Notes: a model not told the origin generated them from the letters alone. A stretch of DNA of 6,268 nt from Bacillota bacterium (GCA_023408815.1 JAEYJO010000003.1:1-6268), one strand, 5' to 3'. Counted from the first letter of the stretch, positions 1-5,765 are shown. A program made the numbers and translations.

Positions 1-8
1 CAATTCAT
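1..8 (-). CDS. 5' end of a minus-strand gene running off the left edge
   Basis: An ATG (complement of 6-8) starts a frame that leaves the window after two full codons (Met-Asn). It is called because it has a good ribosome binding site (AAGGAGA, complement of 18-24, 9 nt upstream) and its own promoter with an inverted repeat at 31-91. The product cannot be identified. The separate promoter and operator-like repeat suggest it is controlled independently of the recombinase group, but that is inference. Confidence 0.5.
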
Positions 9-17
9 TTGTGGGTG

Positions 18-24
18 TCTCCTT
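18..24 (-). promoter_or_regulatory. Ribosome binding site of the left-edge gene
   Basis: The minus strand reads AAGGAGA here, 9 nt before the ATG at 8-6. It is the main reason to believe that a gene starts at the left edge. Confidence 0.55.
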
Positions 25-30
25 TGAACG

Positions 31-61
31 ATGATTATTTAACCAGCCAGTTAACAATCAT
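31..61. promoter_or_regulatory. Imperfect inverted repeat, operator-like, at the predicted transcription start
   Basis: The two arms, ATGATT-A-TTTAAC and GTTAA-C-AATCAT, are complementary except for one mismatch and one extra T, and flank a short centre (CAGCCA). The repeat begins immediately downstream of the TAGAAT -10 box, so it covers the expected start point. A repressor operator is the simplest reading; a hairpin at the extreme 5' end of the mRNA is the alternative. Confidence 0.5.
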
Positions 62-62
62 T

Positions 63-91
63 ATTCTATGGGTGACACTCATTTTTTGCAA
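63..91 (-). promoter_or_regulatory. Sigma-A-type promoter for the left-edge gene
   Basis: On the minus strand, TTGCAA (complement of 86-91; 4 of 6 matches to TTGACA) is followed after exactly 17 nt by TAGAAT (complement of 63-68; 5 of 6 matches to TATAAT). The predicted start is near 56, giving a leader of roughly 50 nt before the ATG at 8. It lies in the gap after the recombinase stop, so the left-edge gene need not depend on read-through. Confidence 0.55.
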
Positions 92-103
92 ACCCGTCAT
101 TTG

Positions 104-1138
104 TTACTTAACAGGAATGCTCCTAAATATGGAGCCGCATTCCCCGCAGATAATCCGACTGCTGAATGCATATCGATTCTGGTAGACCTCGACATTCTCC
201 ACACATTGCTTCTGTCTGCGGTATGCGTATAGCTCTAGAACCGCCTGTTCTTCTTCTCTGCTGATAATAGGTTCATGGTTATCCGTAATCATAACCTGCG
301 GCATCTCACCGCGATTATACTTCTTGGTAAAGGGAACCCCCTCAGTCGTGTAGGTTTTTTGGAAGAGCAGGTCACCTGCATACACTGGGTTCTGCAATAT
401 TTCCTTGACCACACCGTCCTGCCAGCCCTTCGATCCTCGTATAGTAGGAATTCCCGCTTTCCGCAGTTCCCTTGCTATAGCGTAGGAGCCTTTTCCACCA
501 AGGTACTGATCAAAAATTCTACGGACAATTTTGGCTTCTTCCGGCTGGATGATAAGCTCTCCATTCTCATCGTTTATGTACCCGTAAGCAGGGGAGCTGA
601 TGATAAAGGTTCCATTCTGAAAACGATATTGCACGGACCATCTGGAATTGGTCGAGATACTCTCGGCTTCACCCTGTGCTATGGAGCTTAGGATTGTCAG
701 CAGCTGTTCGCTTTTCTCAGACAAGGTGCTGATCCTCTCCTTTTCGAAATAGATCTCGATACCTAAACGCTTCAGCTCCCGAATCGCCTTGATGCTGTCT
801 ACGGTATTTCTGGCAAAGCGGGTGACGGACTTCGTAAGGATCAGATCGATTTTGCCTAATCTGCAGTCCTGCATCATCTGTCGGAATTGATCACGTCCAC
901 TGGTTTTCGTACCGCTTCGCGCCTGATCCGCATAAATACCGACACATACCCAGTTGTCCTTTTCCTGAATGAGCCGCTCATAATATTCCACCTGAGACTC
1001 AAAAGAACTGATTTGCTCTGCTGATCCGGTACTCACCCGGCAATAGGCACATACTCGCTTCACAAGTGGCTTTTCCATGTTTGAGATGGTGCTAACAGGC
1101 TCAATTTTTATTACCTTTTTTACTATCTTCTTTTCCAT
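104..1138 (-). CDS. Serine site-specific recombinase, catalytically intact but C-terminally truncated
   Basis: This 344-aa large-type serine recombinase would excise or integrate a mobile element by concerted double-strand breaks through a 5'-phosphoserine link. The catalytic domain starts near residue 27 with YCRVS (Arg34, Ser36), continues with SGRDQF (Arg82) and ends with RFARN (107-111). The Recombinase domain (PAYGYI, RRIFDQYLGGKGSYAIARELR, then NPVYAGDLLFQK) covers about 180-300. The zinc ribbon begins with CGECG, but the protein stops nine residues later, so the second cysteine pair and the usual C-terminal coiled-coil region are missing; intact relatives are commonly 400-560 aa. The ATG at 1138 has an AAAGGAG site 6 nt upstream. 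It follows a SHOCT-like gene, a common pairing in such elements. I infer 3' truncation, and activity is doubtful. Identification as a serine recombinase is very sure. Confidence 0.95.
   Translation of the reverse strand: MEKKIVKKVIKIEPVSTISNMEKPLVKRVCAYCRVSTGSAEQISSFESQVEYYERLIQEKDNWVCVGIYADQARSGTKTSGRDQFRQMMQDCRLGKIDLILTKSVTRFARNTVDSIKAIRELKRLGIEIYFEKERISTLSEKSEQLLTILSSIAQGEAESISTNSRWSVQYRFQNGTFIISSPAYGYINDENGELIIQPEEAKIVRRIFDQYLGGKGSYAIARELRKAGIPTIRGSKGWQDGVVKEILQNPVYAGDLLFQKTYTTEGVPFTKKYNRGEMPQVMITDNHEPIISREEEQAVLELYAYRRQKQCVENVEVYQNRYAFSSRIICGECGSIFRSIPVK
114..143. repeat. Inverted repeat at the recombinase truncation point
   Basis: GGAATGC-TCC (114-123) is complementary to GGA-GCATTCC (131-133 and 137-143), with a 3-nt bulge (134-136) and a 7-nt loop. 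It falls exactly where the reading frame leaves the usual zinc-ribbon sequence. No T-tract follows on the minus strand, so it is not a standard terminator. Confidence 0.45.
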
Positions 1139-1216
1139 ATGCTTCTCCTTTCCCAGAAGATTCTTCTCCTGTTAGCAACACACATTACCACACCTTTTCA
1201 TATATAGCTAGTGTTT

Positions 1217-1378
1217 TTACGCATATACTTCAGCCAACTCCGGAGAAAATGTTTCCCGGTTCAGTGCATCAATTTTTTCATATTCTTCTGGCAGTAAAAA
1301 GCCACTATTCACCATAATATCCAGCAATTTTACCGATAGCTTATACTGCATTTCTCTTGCTTCCTTTTTGTTTTCCAT
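1217..1378 (-). CDS. SHOCT-like small protein (53 aa) next to the recombinase
   Basis: The product begins MENKKEAREMQYKLS and ends ETFSPELAEVYA. A predicted helix, then a G-F-L-L-P-E-E-Y-E-K-I turn and helix (about residues 26-36), fit the SHOCT pattern of short helical oligomerisation modules. Similar 50-60-aa proteins with an N-R-E-T-F-S-P ending occur, from memory, just upstream of serine recombinases in clostridial elements. The start is well supported by AGGAGG (complement of 1386-1391), 7 nt upstream. It lies 36 nt after the 126-aa gene and 78 nt before the recombinase, so all three are probably co-transcribed. A role as recombinase partner is inference; no enzymatic residues are visible. 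Confidence 0.82.
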   Translation of the reverse strand: MENKKEAREMQYKLSVKLLDIMVNSGFLLPEEYEKIDALNRETFSPELAEVYA

Positions 1379-1414
1379 AGCATTTCCTCCTGTTCCTACC
1401 TATAGGCTCCTTAC

Positions 1415-1795
1415 CTAAAGCATCCGCAACTCAGCAGCCGTTACTCTCTGATCCTCTTCATATAAAAGTCTTTGATATTCTTTCTCACTGGCAACCACCA
1501 TGGGAGCCGGTGAGCTTTCTCCTTTCTGCAGTGAACACAGCTCCTTTTGTACCTTCTGCAGCAGTTTCTGATTGGGACAATAGCTGATGCTGCTTCCAAG
1601 GGTACTTAAAATAAGACGGTCTGACAGACTGGTCAGAAGCAGCTGATTCGTACTTTCCTGATGCTCCGTAATAAAGCTCGCAATATTTTCCGGTGTGTTT
1701 TCAAAATAATAGGTTTTGTTTGAGCCATTGCTATTGCAGACACCTCCCACCACCAAATCCTTTTCCAGCAAATCGTTTAAAGAATGATTACTCAT
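1415..1795 (-). CDS. 126-aa protein, paralogue of the product of 4938-5309
   Basis: I do not recognise a named function. The protein is soluble, with no signal peptide or membrane segment. Its core at about residues 28-85 (YYFENTPENIASFITEH, then DRLILSTLG, then CPNQKLLQKVQ) lines up along its whole length with the 123-aa protein at 4938-5309 (YWFENSPSNIANFIMQH, DRKILNTIG, CPDQGLLQQIL), with roughly a third of positions identical by eye and one single-residue gap. It lacks the Met/Gly tail of the first group and ends AAELRML. The ATG is preceded by AAAGGAGG with 6 nt spacing. It is the first gene behind the second leader structure (1829-1893) and precedes the SHOCT-like protein and the recombinase. 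Confidence 0.85.
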   Translation of the reverse strand: MSNHSLNDLLEKDLVVGGVCNSNGSNKTYYFENTPENIASFITEHQESTNQLLLTSLSDRLILSTLGSSISYCPNQKLLQKVQKELCSLQKGESSPAPMVVASEKEYQRLLYEEDQRVTAAELRML

Positions 1796-1828
1796 ACAGT
1801 TCCTCCTTTTCTTTTTCTTAATTGATGA

Positions 1829-1893
1829 TTTATCTCACAAGGATGCGGCAGAAAAATGGAAATCCGGTTCTGCCGCATAGTTTCTAAGATAAA
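1829..1893 (-). ncRNA. Structured leader, copy 1 (upstream of the 126-aa gene)
   Basis: On the minus strand an outer stem TTTATCT (1887-1893) / AGATAAA (1829-1835) encloses an internal loop of 8 nt (TAGAAACT) and 7 nt (CCTTGTG), then a perfect 11-bp inner stem ATGCGGCAGAA (1868-1878) / TTCTGCCGCAT (1843-1853) with a 14-nt loop. The structure ends 33 nt before the ATG at 1795. The same layout recurs at 5789-5845 with compensatory changes. No U-tract follows, so it is not a simple terminator of the upstream group. A cis-regulatory RNA is the preferred reading; a DNA-level protein site is the alternative. Confidence 0.6.
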
Positions 1894-1965
1894 ACAATAC
1901 GCTGTTCACACAGGCTTATAATATAAATAATCCACTTCGAGTGAGGAAAAGAGGGTTTCTGCACT

Positions 1966-2556
1966 CTACATTTCCATTGAAGGCGATTCACACGTATTGC
2001 CTTGTTCAGAGTCGGAGGTTTGTGCATTACCCTGCTGCTCCGAAGCTTCCTGTGTCATCTTTTCCTGTTGCCCAGGCTGACAGGCTTCCAGCATTTCCAC
2101 CACCTTTTGGGGAACATGATCAAAATCCACATGATGATCACGCTGGATATATACGGTGTACCAGTAATTGTAGGGAACATAAACATCAGCCAGATATTTG
2201 GAATCTGCAGGCTTCATTTCATCAAATCCCTGATCAATGATACCCTTTGGCGTTAGAAAAAAGGTACCGCAATGCTCCCCGGAGGATTGCAGGTCAAGCG
2301 TCACGATTCCAAGTCCCATATGCCCTGTGTTACGTCCTACTATAACAGCCGGCACATCGACAAACTCATAACCGCCGTAATCCAGATCATCTGTTCCGTA
2401 AACTTCTACAAATAAATCGTGCATTTTCTTCAGGGCTTCCTTGGCATACATATTGTCCTGAATATTGCAGGAACGATCCAGCTCCTTAAAATCCAACGTG
2501 GGCAGCAGTGCATTCAGCCGTTCTATATAAACTGCTTGCAAATCCATCTTATCCAT
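1966..2556 (-). CDS. 196-aa protein of unknown function with SMEM tail
   Basis: I cannot assign a family. A mixed globular part (about residues 1-155) includes GYEFVDVPAVIVGRNTGHMG, an S-G-E-H-C-G-T-F-F stretch and NYWYTVYIQRDHHVDFDHVP. A Gln/Ser/Glu-rich linker (about 160-190) without apparent fold follows, and the protein ends SPSMEM. No signal peptide or membrane helix is visible, so it is probably cytoplasmic. The start has AGGAGG (complement of 2568-2573) 11 nt upstream, a little long. The next ATG in frame (codon 4) has a worse distance. It is the last gene of the first group, 40 nt after the Api92-like gene, and is followed by about 170 nt holding the second leader. Confidence 0.85.
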   Translation of the reverse strand: MDKMDLQAVYIERLNALLPTLDFKELDRSCNIQDNMYAKEALKKMHDLFVEVYGTDDLDYGGYEFVDVPAVIVGRNTGHMGLGIVTLDLQSSGEHCGTFFLTPKGIIDQGFDEMKPADSKYLADVYVPYNYWYTVYIQRDHHVDFDHVPQKVVEMLEACQPGQQEKMTQEASEQQGNAQTSDSEQGNTCESPSMEM

Positions 2557-2596
2557 TCTCTAATACACCTCCTATTAGTTTGAAAGGGTTCTAAAG

Positions 2597-3364
2597 CTAC
2601 AGTTCCATTTCCATTGACGTGCTTTGGCTATGGTACTCGTATGTACCGGATTTTTCATTATATTGGTAGCCCATCTCCGATAAATCCATGCTGTGTACCT
2701 CTGCCGCCAGCTCAAGAGCCTCCTTTGACCCTCCATGAGGAATATTGCTGTATATTTCCTCTCCGCTTTGGAACTCTTTTTTTCCTGTGTTATGTCCAAA
2801 GTCCTCGTCCGCCCACAGATACTCGAAGGTAAGCTCAGGATATTGCTTGGCAAGCGTACTGATGACAGGCTCCGCACGGCTCCATGCTGTTTGAAACTCG
2901 ATATGCTCACCATCAAACTCCCTCGGAGTTGCCAGCTTATCGTAGCCATAGCTATTCCATTTGGTTCCCCAATTGGCAACTGACCACTGATACCATGAGG
3001 GGTGACCATAGTTTTTTATATTGTTGCAGCACTGTTCTCCCAGCTTCAGCAGCTGGGGATCGTCTTTGGTCAGTGCTTCATATTTTTTTACTAACGCAGC
3101 GACACGGTTTTCATGGTCAGCATCCGGTTTTACCACATTTGCCATTGCAAGCGCAGTACTTTCAGCAGTAAAGTCCCGATAAAGCTTCATCCCACGCTCT
3201 GCCCGGCTGCCATAATCCATATCCAGAGAGGGTGGCATAGGAAGAACTTTATTAAAGTCAATACTGCCAAGGCCGATTTCATCACTTTGAATGGCTTCAA
3301 ACATGGACTTCACCTGTGCGGGATCACCGGATACCCGTAAAATATTGGTTACATGATTTGGCAT
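2597..3364 (-). CDS. DUF1281 / Api92-like protein with ferredoxin-like fold
   Basis: This 255-aa protein starts MPNHVTNILRVSGDPAQV and later has VLPMPPSLD (about residues 40-48), WYQWSVANWGTKWNSYGYD (about 122-140) and YLWADEDFG. These are the marks of the DUF1281/YubB/Api92-like family found on plasmids, phages and conjugative elements, where they are thought to adopt a ferredoxin-like fold. The molecular function is not known to me. It ends TSMEMEL, matching the tails of its neighbours. Its ATG overlaps the TAA of the upstream gene by one base (TAATG), and its ribosome binding site (GGGAGGG, complement of 3373-3379) lies inside that gene's last codons, so translation is probably coupled. 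Family assignment fairly sure, role unknown. Confidence 0.9.
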   Translation of the reverse strand: MPNHVTNILRVSGDPAQVKSMFEAIQSDEIGLGSIDFNKVLPMPPSLDMDYGSRAERGMKLYRDFTAESTALAMANVVKPDADHENRVAALVKKYEALTKDDPQLLKLGEQCCNNIKNYGHPSWYQWSVANWGTKWNSYGYDKLATPREFDGEHIEFQTAWSRAEPVISTLAKQYPELTFEYLWADEDFGHNTGKKEFQSGEEIYSNIPHGGSKEALELAAEVHSMDLSEMGYQYNEKSGTYEYHSQSTSMEMEL

Positions 3365-4101
3365 TAGCTCATCCCTCCCATCGTCATTCCGCCCATCTGT
3401 TGACCCTGCTGTTCCAGCTCATCCTGCGTCTGGATTTTCCAGCTTTTTTCACTGCTCCAAAAGCTGACACAAATCTCACCATCTGGAATTTTAATGTAAC
3501 GCTGTTCAAAGCCTTCCCCAAAGCCATCGGAAGCCTGACCACTGATGGTGTCCTTCAGCATCTCAAGCTCGTTGTCACTCAGCTCACCTTGAATACGGCA
3601 TTCTGCCATACCCATGAGACTGCCGTTTACCTTCTCCACAGTAAACACATAGGACTGTACTTTCTGGTTCAGGGAGTCGTTTTTTCCATAGTACTGCATA
3701 AGTCCCCGCTCCGATTCGTCTGGCCTTCGTTCACGAAGAATAGCAGAAAAGATGCTGTCTTCGTACTCCAGAACCTCACGGCCGCCAAGCTCTATGGGGT
3801 CATCGTCCAAACTTCCGTATTCATCACGCTCATAAAGATTAACTGCCAACGGCATATAAAGCTTGAGCGTGTGAAATGGCTGAGGAATAACCGTAAAACT
3901 GTCTTCCCCAGGAATTAGCGCCAGGGTACGGCCGTTGTCCCATTTCATGTGTATCCCACAAGCATCGTCAACAAGATCAACCGTGCCCTCCGTACCGGGC
4001 GGAACCGGCGCAAAGGGATCATTCATACTTTCAAGCCGGATTCGTGTTCCGGGCGGGTATTTCTCCCTCATAAATTTTATAAGTGACGGATTATAGCTCA
4101 T
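3364..4101 (-). CDS. DUF4314-like protein with second unknown domain
   Basis: The first 75 residues (PPGTRIRLESM, PVPPGTEGTVDLVDDACGIHMKWDNGRTLALIPGEDSF) fit the DUF4314 family, a small beta-barrel-like module common in clostridial mobile elements. Residues of about 80-215 form a second domain that I do not recognise (SYVFTVEKVNGSLMGMAECR, LSDNELEMLKDTISGQASDG, DGEICVSFWSSEKSW). A Gln-rich linker leads to the tail MGGMTMGGMS. The ATG overlaps the upstream TGA (ATGA, 4 nt), and the ribosome binding site GGGAGG (complement of 4111-4116, 9 nt spacing) sits in the coding end of the upstream gene. No transmembrane segment is visible. Function unknown; a DNA- or protein-binding accessory role would be inference only. 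Confidence 0.9.
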   Translation of the reverse strand: MSYNPSLIKFMREKYPPGTRIRLESMNDPFAPVPPGTEGTVDLVDDACGIHMKWDNGRTLALIPGEDSFTVIPQPFHTLKLYMPLAVNLYERDEYGSLDDDPIELGGREVLEYEDSIFSAILRERRPDESERGLMQYYGKNDSLNQKVQSYVFTVEKVNGSLMGMAECRIQGELSDNELEMLKDTISGQASDGFGEGFEQRYIKIPDGEICVSFWSSEKSWKIQTQDELEQQGQQMGGMTMGGMS

Positions 4102-4904
4102 AGTTTTATTCCTCCCATCCCCATGTCCTGATCAGGCATGTCATTCTTGGTCATATTCAGCTGCTGTACCCGCAGATCAAAAACAGTCAAGTATGCCTGA
4201 TAATCTCCGGGGGCAGGATTACAACGTAAACAGTAACGGTAGTTCTCTGTTTCTACGATGTATCCATAATTCTGACGCCAGCCTCCTGCAATCTCACCGC
4301 CATGTGCAGCACAGTACTGCGACATTGCTCCCAGACTTTCAAGAGGCCCCTTTTCCCGCAGTTCATCCACGACCGCCTTTAACTCCATTTCAAAAGCGGA
4401 ACCATGATATTTTTCATAATCACGCGGCCACCAGGTGTGCCAGAACTCATGTCCATTGCCGCCAAAATCGATGCGCAGATGGCCCACTGTTCCAAGCATG
4501 GTATCCTGCTCCTTGGGAAGTGTAAAAAAATTCCCTGCTTCCTCTGCTAATGCAGGACGCAGGGCATATCTGCAGGTTTCCGGTGCAAGGGTGATTGCGT
4601 GTTCTTCACAGAAGCCTTCAAGATTCAAACATTCACCAAGAAAATTCAGCTTTCCGTTCAGTCTGCGGCGCCCCTCCCTGGGCATGTTAACCGGTTCTGA
4701 TGTGAGTACCGTACCGGCATGATTTACGACAACATGATCCTCCACTATAATGGGCTTTCCGGGATCATAGTCAGACCCCCGAAGATCGTAACAGTGAAAG
4801 CCCTCTGGTACCGTACTCCGATCAATTCGGGAATCAGTGAAAAGCGCTGGCTTCCCAAATAATTCGACATGTTCATATTGCTCTTTTCTGGCGTTTACGC
4901 TCAT
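4098..4904 (-). CDS. LPD28-like protein
   Basis: The 268-aa product begins MSVNARKEQYEHVELFGKPA, followed by FTDSRIDRSTVPEGFHCYDLRG and VVVNHAGTVL (residues 1-75). From memory this is the large-polyvalent-protein-associated domain LPD28, found as modules of giant phage and conjugative-element proteins and as free-standing proteins in clostridial elements. The second half has LRIDFGGNGHEFWHTWWPR (about 150-168) and a Cys-containing region (RYCLRCNPAPGDYQAYLTVFDLR). It ends QDMGMGGIKL. An upstream TTG at 4922 is open in frame, but ATG 4904 is chosen because TCTGGAGGT lies 6 nt before it and would otherwise be coding. It overlaps the next gene by 4 nt. Biochemical role unknown. Confidence 0.9.
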   Translation of the reverse strand: MSVNARKEQYEHVELFGKPALFTDSRIDRSTVPEGFHCYDLRGSDYDPGKPIIVEDHVVVNHAGTVLTSEPVNMPREGRRRLNGKLNFLGECLNLEGFCEEHAITLAPETCRYALRPALAEEAGNFFTLPKEQDTMLGTVGHLRIDFGGNGHEFWHTWWPRDYEKYHGSAFEMELKAVVDELREKGPLESLGAMSQYCAAHGGEIAGGWRQNYGYIVETENYRYCLRCNPAPGDYQAYLTVFDLRVQQLNMTKNDMPDQDMGMGGIKL

Positions 4905-4910
4905 TTGGTT

Positions 4911-4918
4911 ACCTCCAG
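4911..4918 (-). promoter_or_regulatory. Ribosome binding site that decides the start of the LPD28-like gene
   Basis: CTGGAGGT on the minus strand is 6 nt from the ATG at 4904. Starting at the upstream TTG (4922) would put this site inside the coding sequence and leave that TTG without a site of its own. Confidence 0.8.
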
Positions 4919-4937
4919 ACAAATGACATCAAACGTG

Positions 4938-5309
4938 TCATAGCTCAAGCCCCATCTTTGGCTCATCACGCATTTCGAAGTATTCCTCTACCTCTGCATC
5001 TGTCGCAACGGGAATCTCCTGTGGCTCAGCCTCTCCCATCTGTATCGGAACCAGGTGCGGCAGAATCTGTTGCAGGAGCCCCTGATCCGGGCAGCGGTCG
5101 ATAAATTCACCAATGGTGTTTAATATTTTTCTGTCTACTGTATCGGTGACAATGATTTCTTTCGCATCCCTATGCTGCATAATAAAGTTGGCAATGTTGG
5201 AGGGCGAATTCTCAAACCAATATTCACTTCGACCTCCTTCATAGGGATAGACGTATCCCCTGACTACATTGTTGTTTTCAAACATCTTACCTATTTCTTC
5301 GTTAGTCAT
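4938..5309 (-). CDS. 123-aa protein, paralogue of the product of 1415-1795, with KMGLEL tail
   Basis: A small acidic soluble protein of unrecognised function. The core YWFENSPSNIANFIMQH (about residues 30-46), then DRKILNTIG and CPDQGLLQQIL, aligns with the 126-aa protein of the second group. The C-terminal part (EEYFEMRDEPKMGLEL) carries the Met/Gly/Leu tail that the paralogue lacks. The ATG has an AAGGAGAGG site a few bases upstream. It lies between the recombinase-like gene and the LPD28-like gene, about 33 nt before the latter, in one probable transcript. Two copies, one in each leader-headed group, suggest a duplicated regulatory or partner subunit, but no function is visible. Confidence 0.87.
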   Translation of the reverse strand: MTNEEIGKMFENNNVVRGYVYPYEGGRSEYWFENSPSNIANFIMQHRDAKEIIVTDTVDRKILNTIGEFIDRCPDQGLLQQILPHLVPIQMGEAEPQEIPVATDAEVEEYFEMRDEPKMGLEL

Positions 5310-5409
5310 AACACCTCTCCTTTCGATGGTTTATTTCATGAGCAGCATCCAGAACATCGTATGAATGCCCTAGCTCAGATGCAAAAACGGTTCCGGGGAA
5401 AGCGGTGTA
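5302..5409 (-). pseudogene. Out-of-frame extension of the recombinase-like gene (possible frameshifted C-terminus)
   Basis: A second frame, offset from the gene at 5370-5756, is open from a TGA at 5410-5412 to a TAA at 5302-5304. It encodes a protein-like segment containing VFASELGHSYDVLDAAHEIN. It ends 8 nt inside the next gene, as expected for the tight junctions of this operon. One extra base in the CCCC run near 5404 would join it to the upstream frame (…TPLSPGTVFASELG…) and extend the protein by about 30 residues. It may also be chance, since 35 open codons are not rare. Confidence 0.3.
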
Positions 5410-5756
5410 TCAGATGAAATTCGGATTTCTCCTTCAAGAGGGGAGCATAGGGTAATCCCCATATGATTGATCTGTTGAGAAAGCTCCAATGTCTGTTCCA
5501 TATTTCGTCCGATACTAGATAGACTTTTTACCAGCACCATATCCATTCGCCCTTCTGCGGCGGCAGTTTTCAAGACATTAAGTCCAGGTCGGTCAAGAGT
5601 CAAACCGCTTCCAAGATCCTGCGATGCACCGGCAACCTCCAGTCCAAGCTGCTCGGCATAGTCCCAAAGCTCCTTTTGCTGTTCCTTTAATGTACCATGC
5701 GTATCCTCCGGTGCATCGATACGGCAATACAGCCATGCTCTTTTTTTCTGTTCCAT
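5370..5756 (-). CDS. Serine-recombinase-like protein, catalytic domain only, catalytic Ser replaced by Asp
   Basis: The 128-aa product is a lone resolvase/invertase N-terminal domain. WLYCRID (8-14) matches the YCRVS strand of active enzymes, with Arg12 kept but the nucleophilic serine position occupied by Asp14. LDRPGL (54-59) is the conserved Arg loop, and LVKSLSSIGRN (75-85) replaces the usual L-x-R-x-G/A-R-N, losing one arginine. There is no DNA-binding domain. It should fold like a recombinase but not cut DNA; an adaptor or regulatory role is inferred. From memory, clostridial elements carry similar proteins with Ala at this position. ATG 5756 is chosen over TTG 5762 because AAAGGAGG (5766-5773) is 9 nt from the ATG and only 3 nt from the TTG. 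It is the first gene after leader copy 2. The C-terminus may be frameshifted (see 5302-5409). Confidence 0.85.
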   Translation of the reverse strand: MEQKKRAWLYCRIDAPEDTHGTLKEQQKELWDYAEQLGLEVAGASQDLGSGLTLDRPGLNVLKTAAAEGRMDMVLVKSLSSIGRNMEQTLELSQQINHMGITLCSPLEGEIRISSDTPLSPEPFLHLS

Positions 5757-5765
5757 TATCAAAAA

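Noticed and set aside
275..691. Plus-strand open frame opposite the recombinase
   Set aside because: It lies antisense to an unmistakable serine recombinase and has no ribosome binding site or recognisable domain.
1154..1166. AGAAGA-T-TCTTCT palindrome upstream of the recombinase
   Set aside because: It is short, has a one-base centre and is low in complexity; it cannot form a hairpin and is not repeated elsewhere.
1829..1893. Leader hairpin as a plain terminator of the first gene group
   Set aside because: No T-tract follows on the minus strand, and the outer stem and internal loop recur at 5789-5845 at the head of an operon.
1900..1960. AT-rich TATTATAA as the promoter of the second group
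   Set aside because: A -10-like string is present, but no -35 box at proper spacing and no TGn extension were found, so a promoter cannot be supported.
2575..3009. Minus-strand 144-codon frame inside the Api92-like gene
   Set aside because: It lies in another frame of a well-supported gene with clear family motifs, and has no ribosome binding site of its own.
3316..3918. 200-codon plus-strand open frame
   Set aside because: It is opposite the DUF4314-like gene, lacks a ribosome binding site and looks like the complement of a codon-biased gene.
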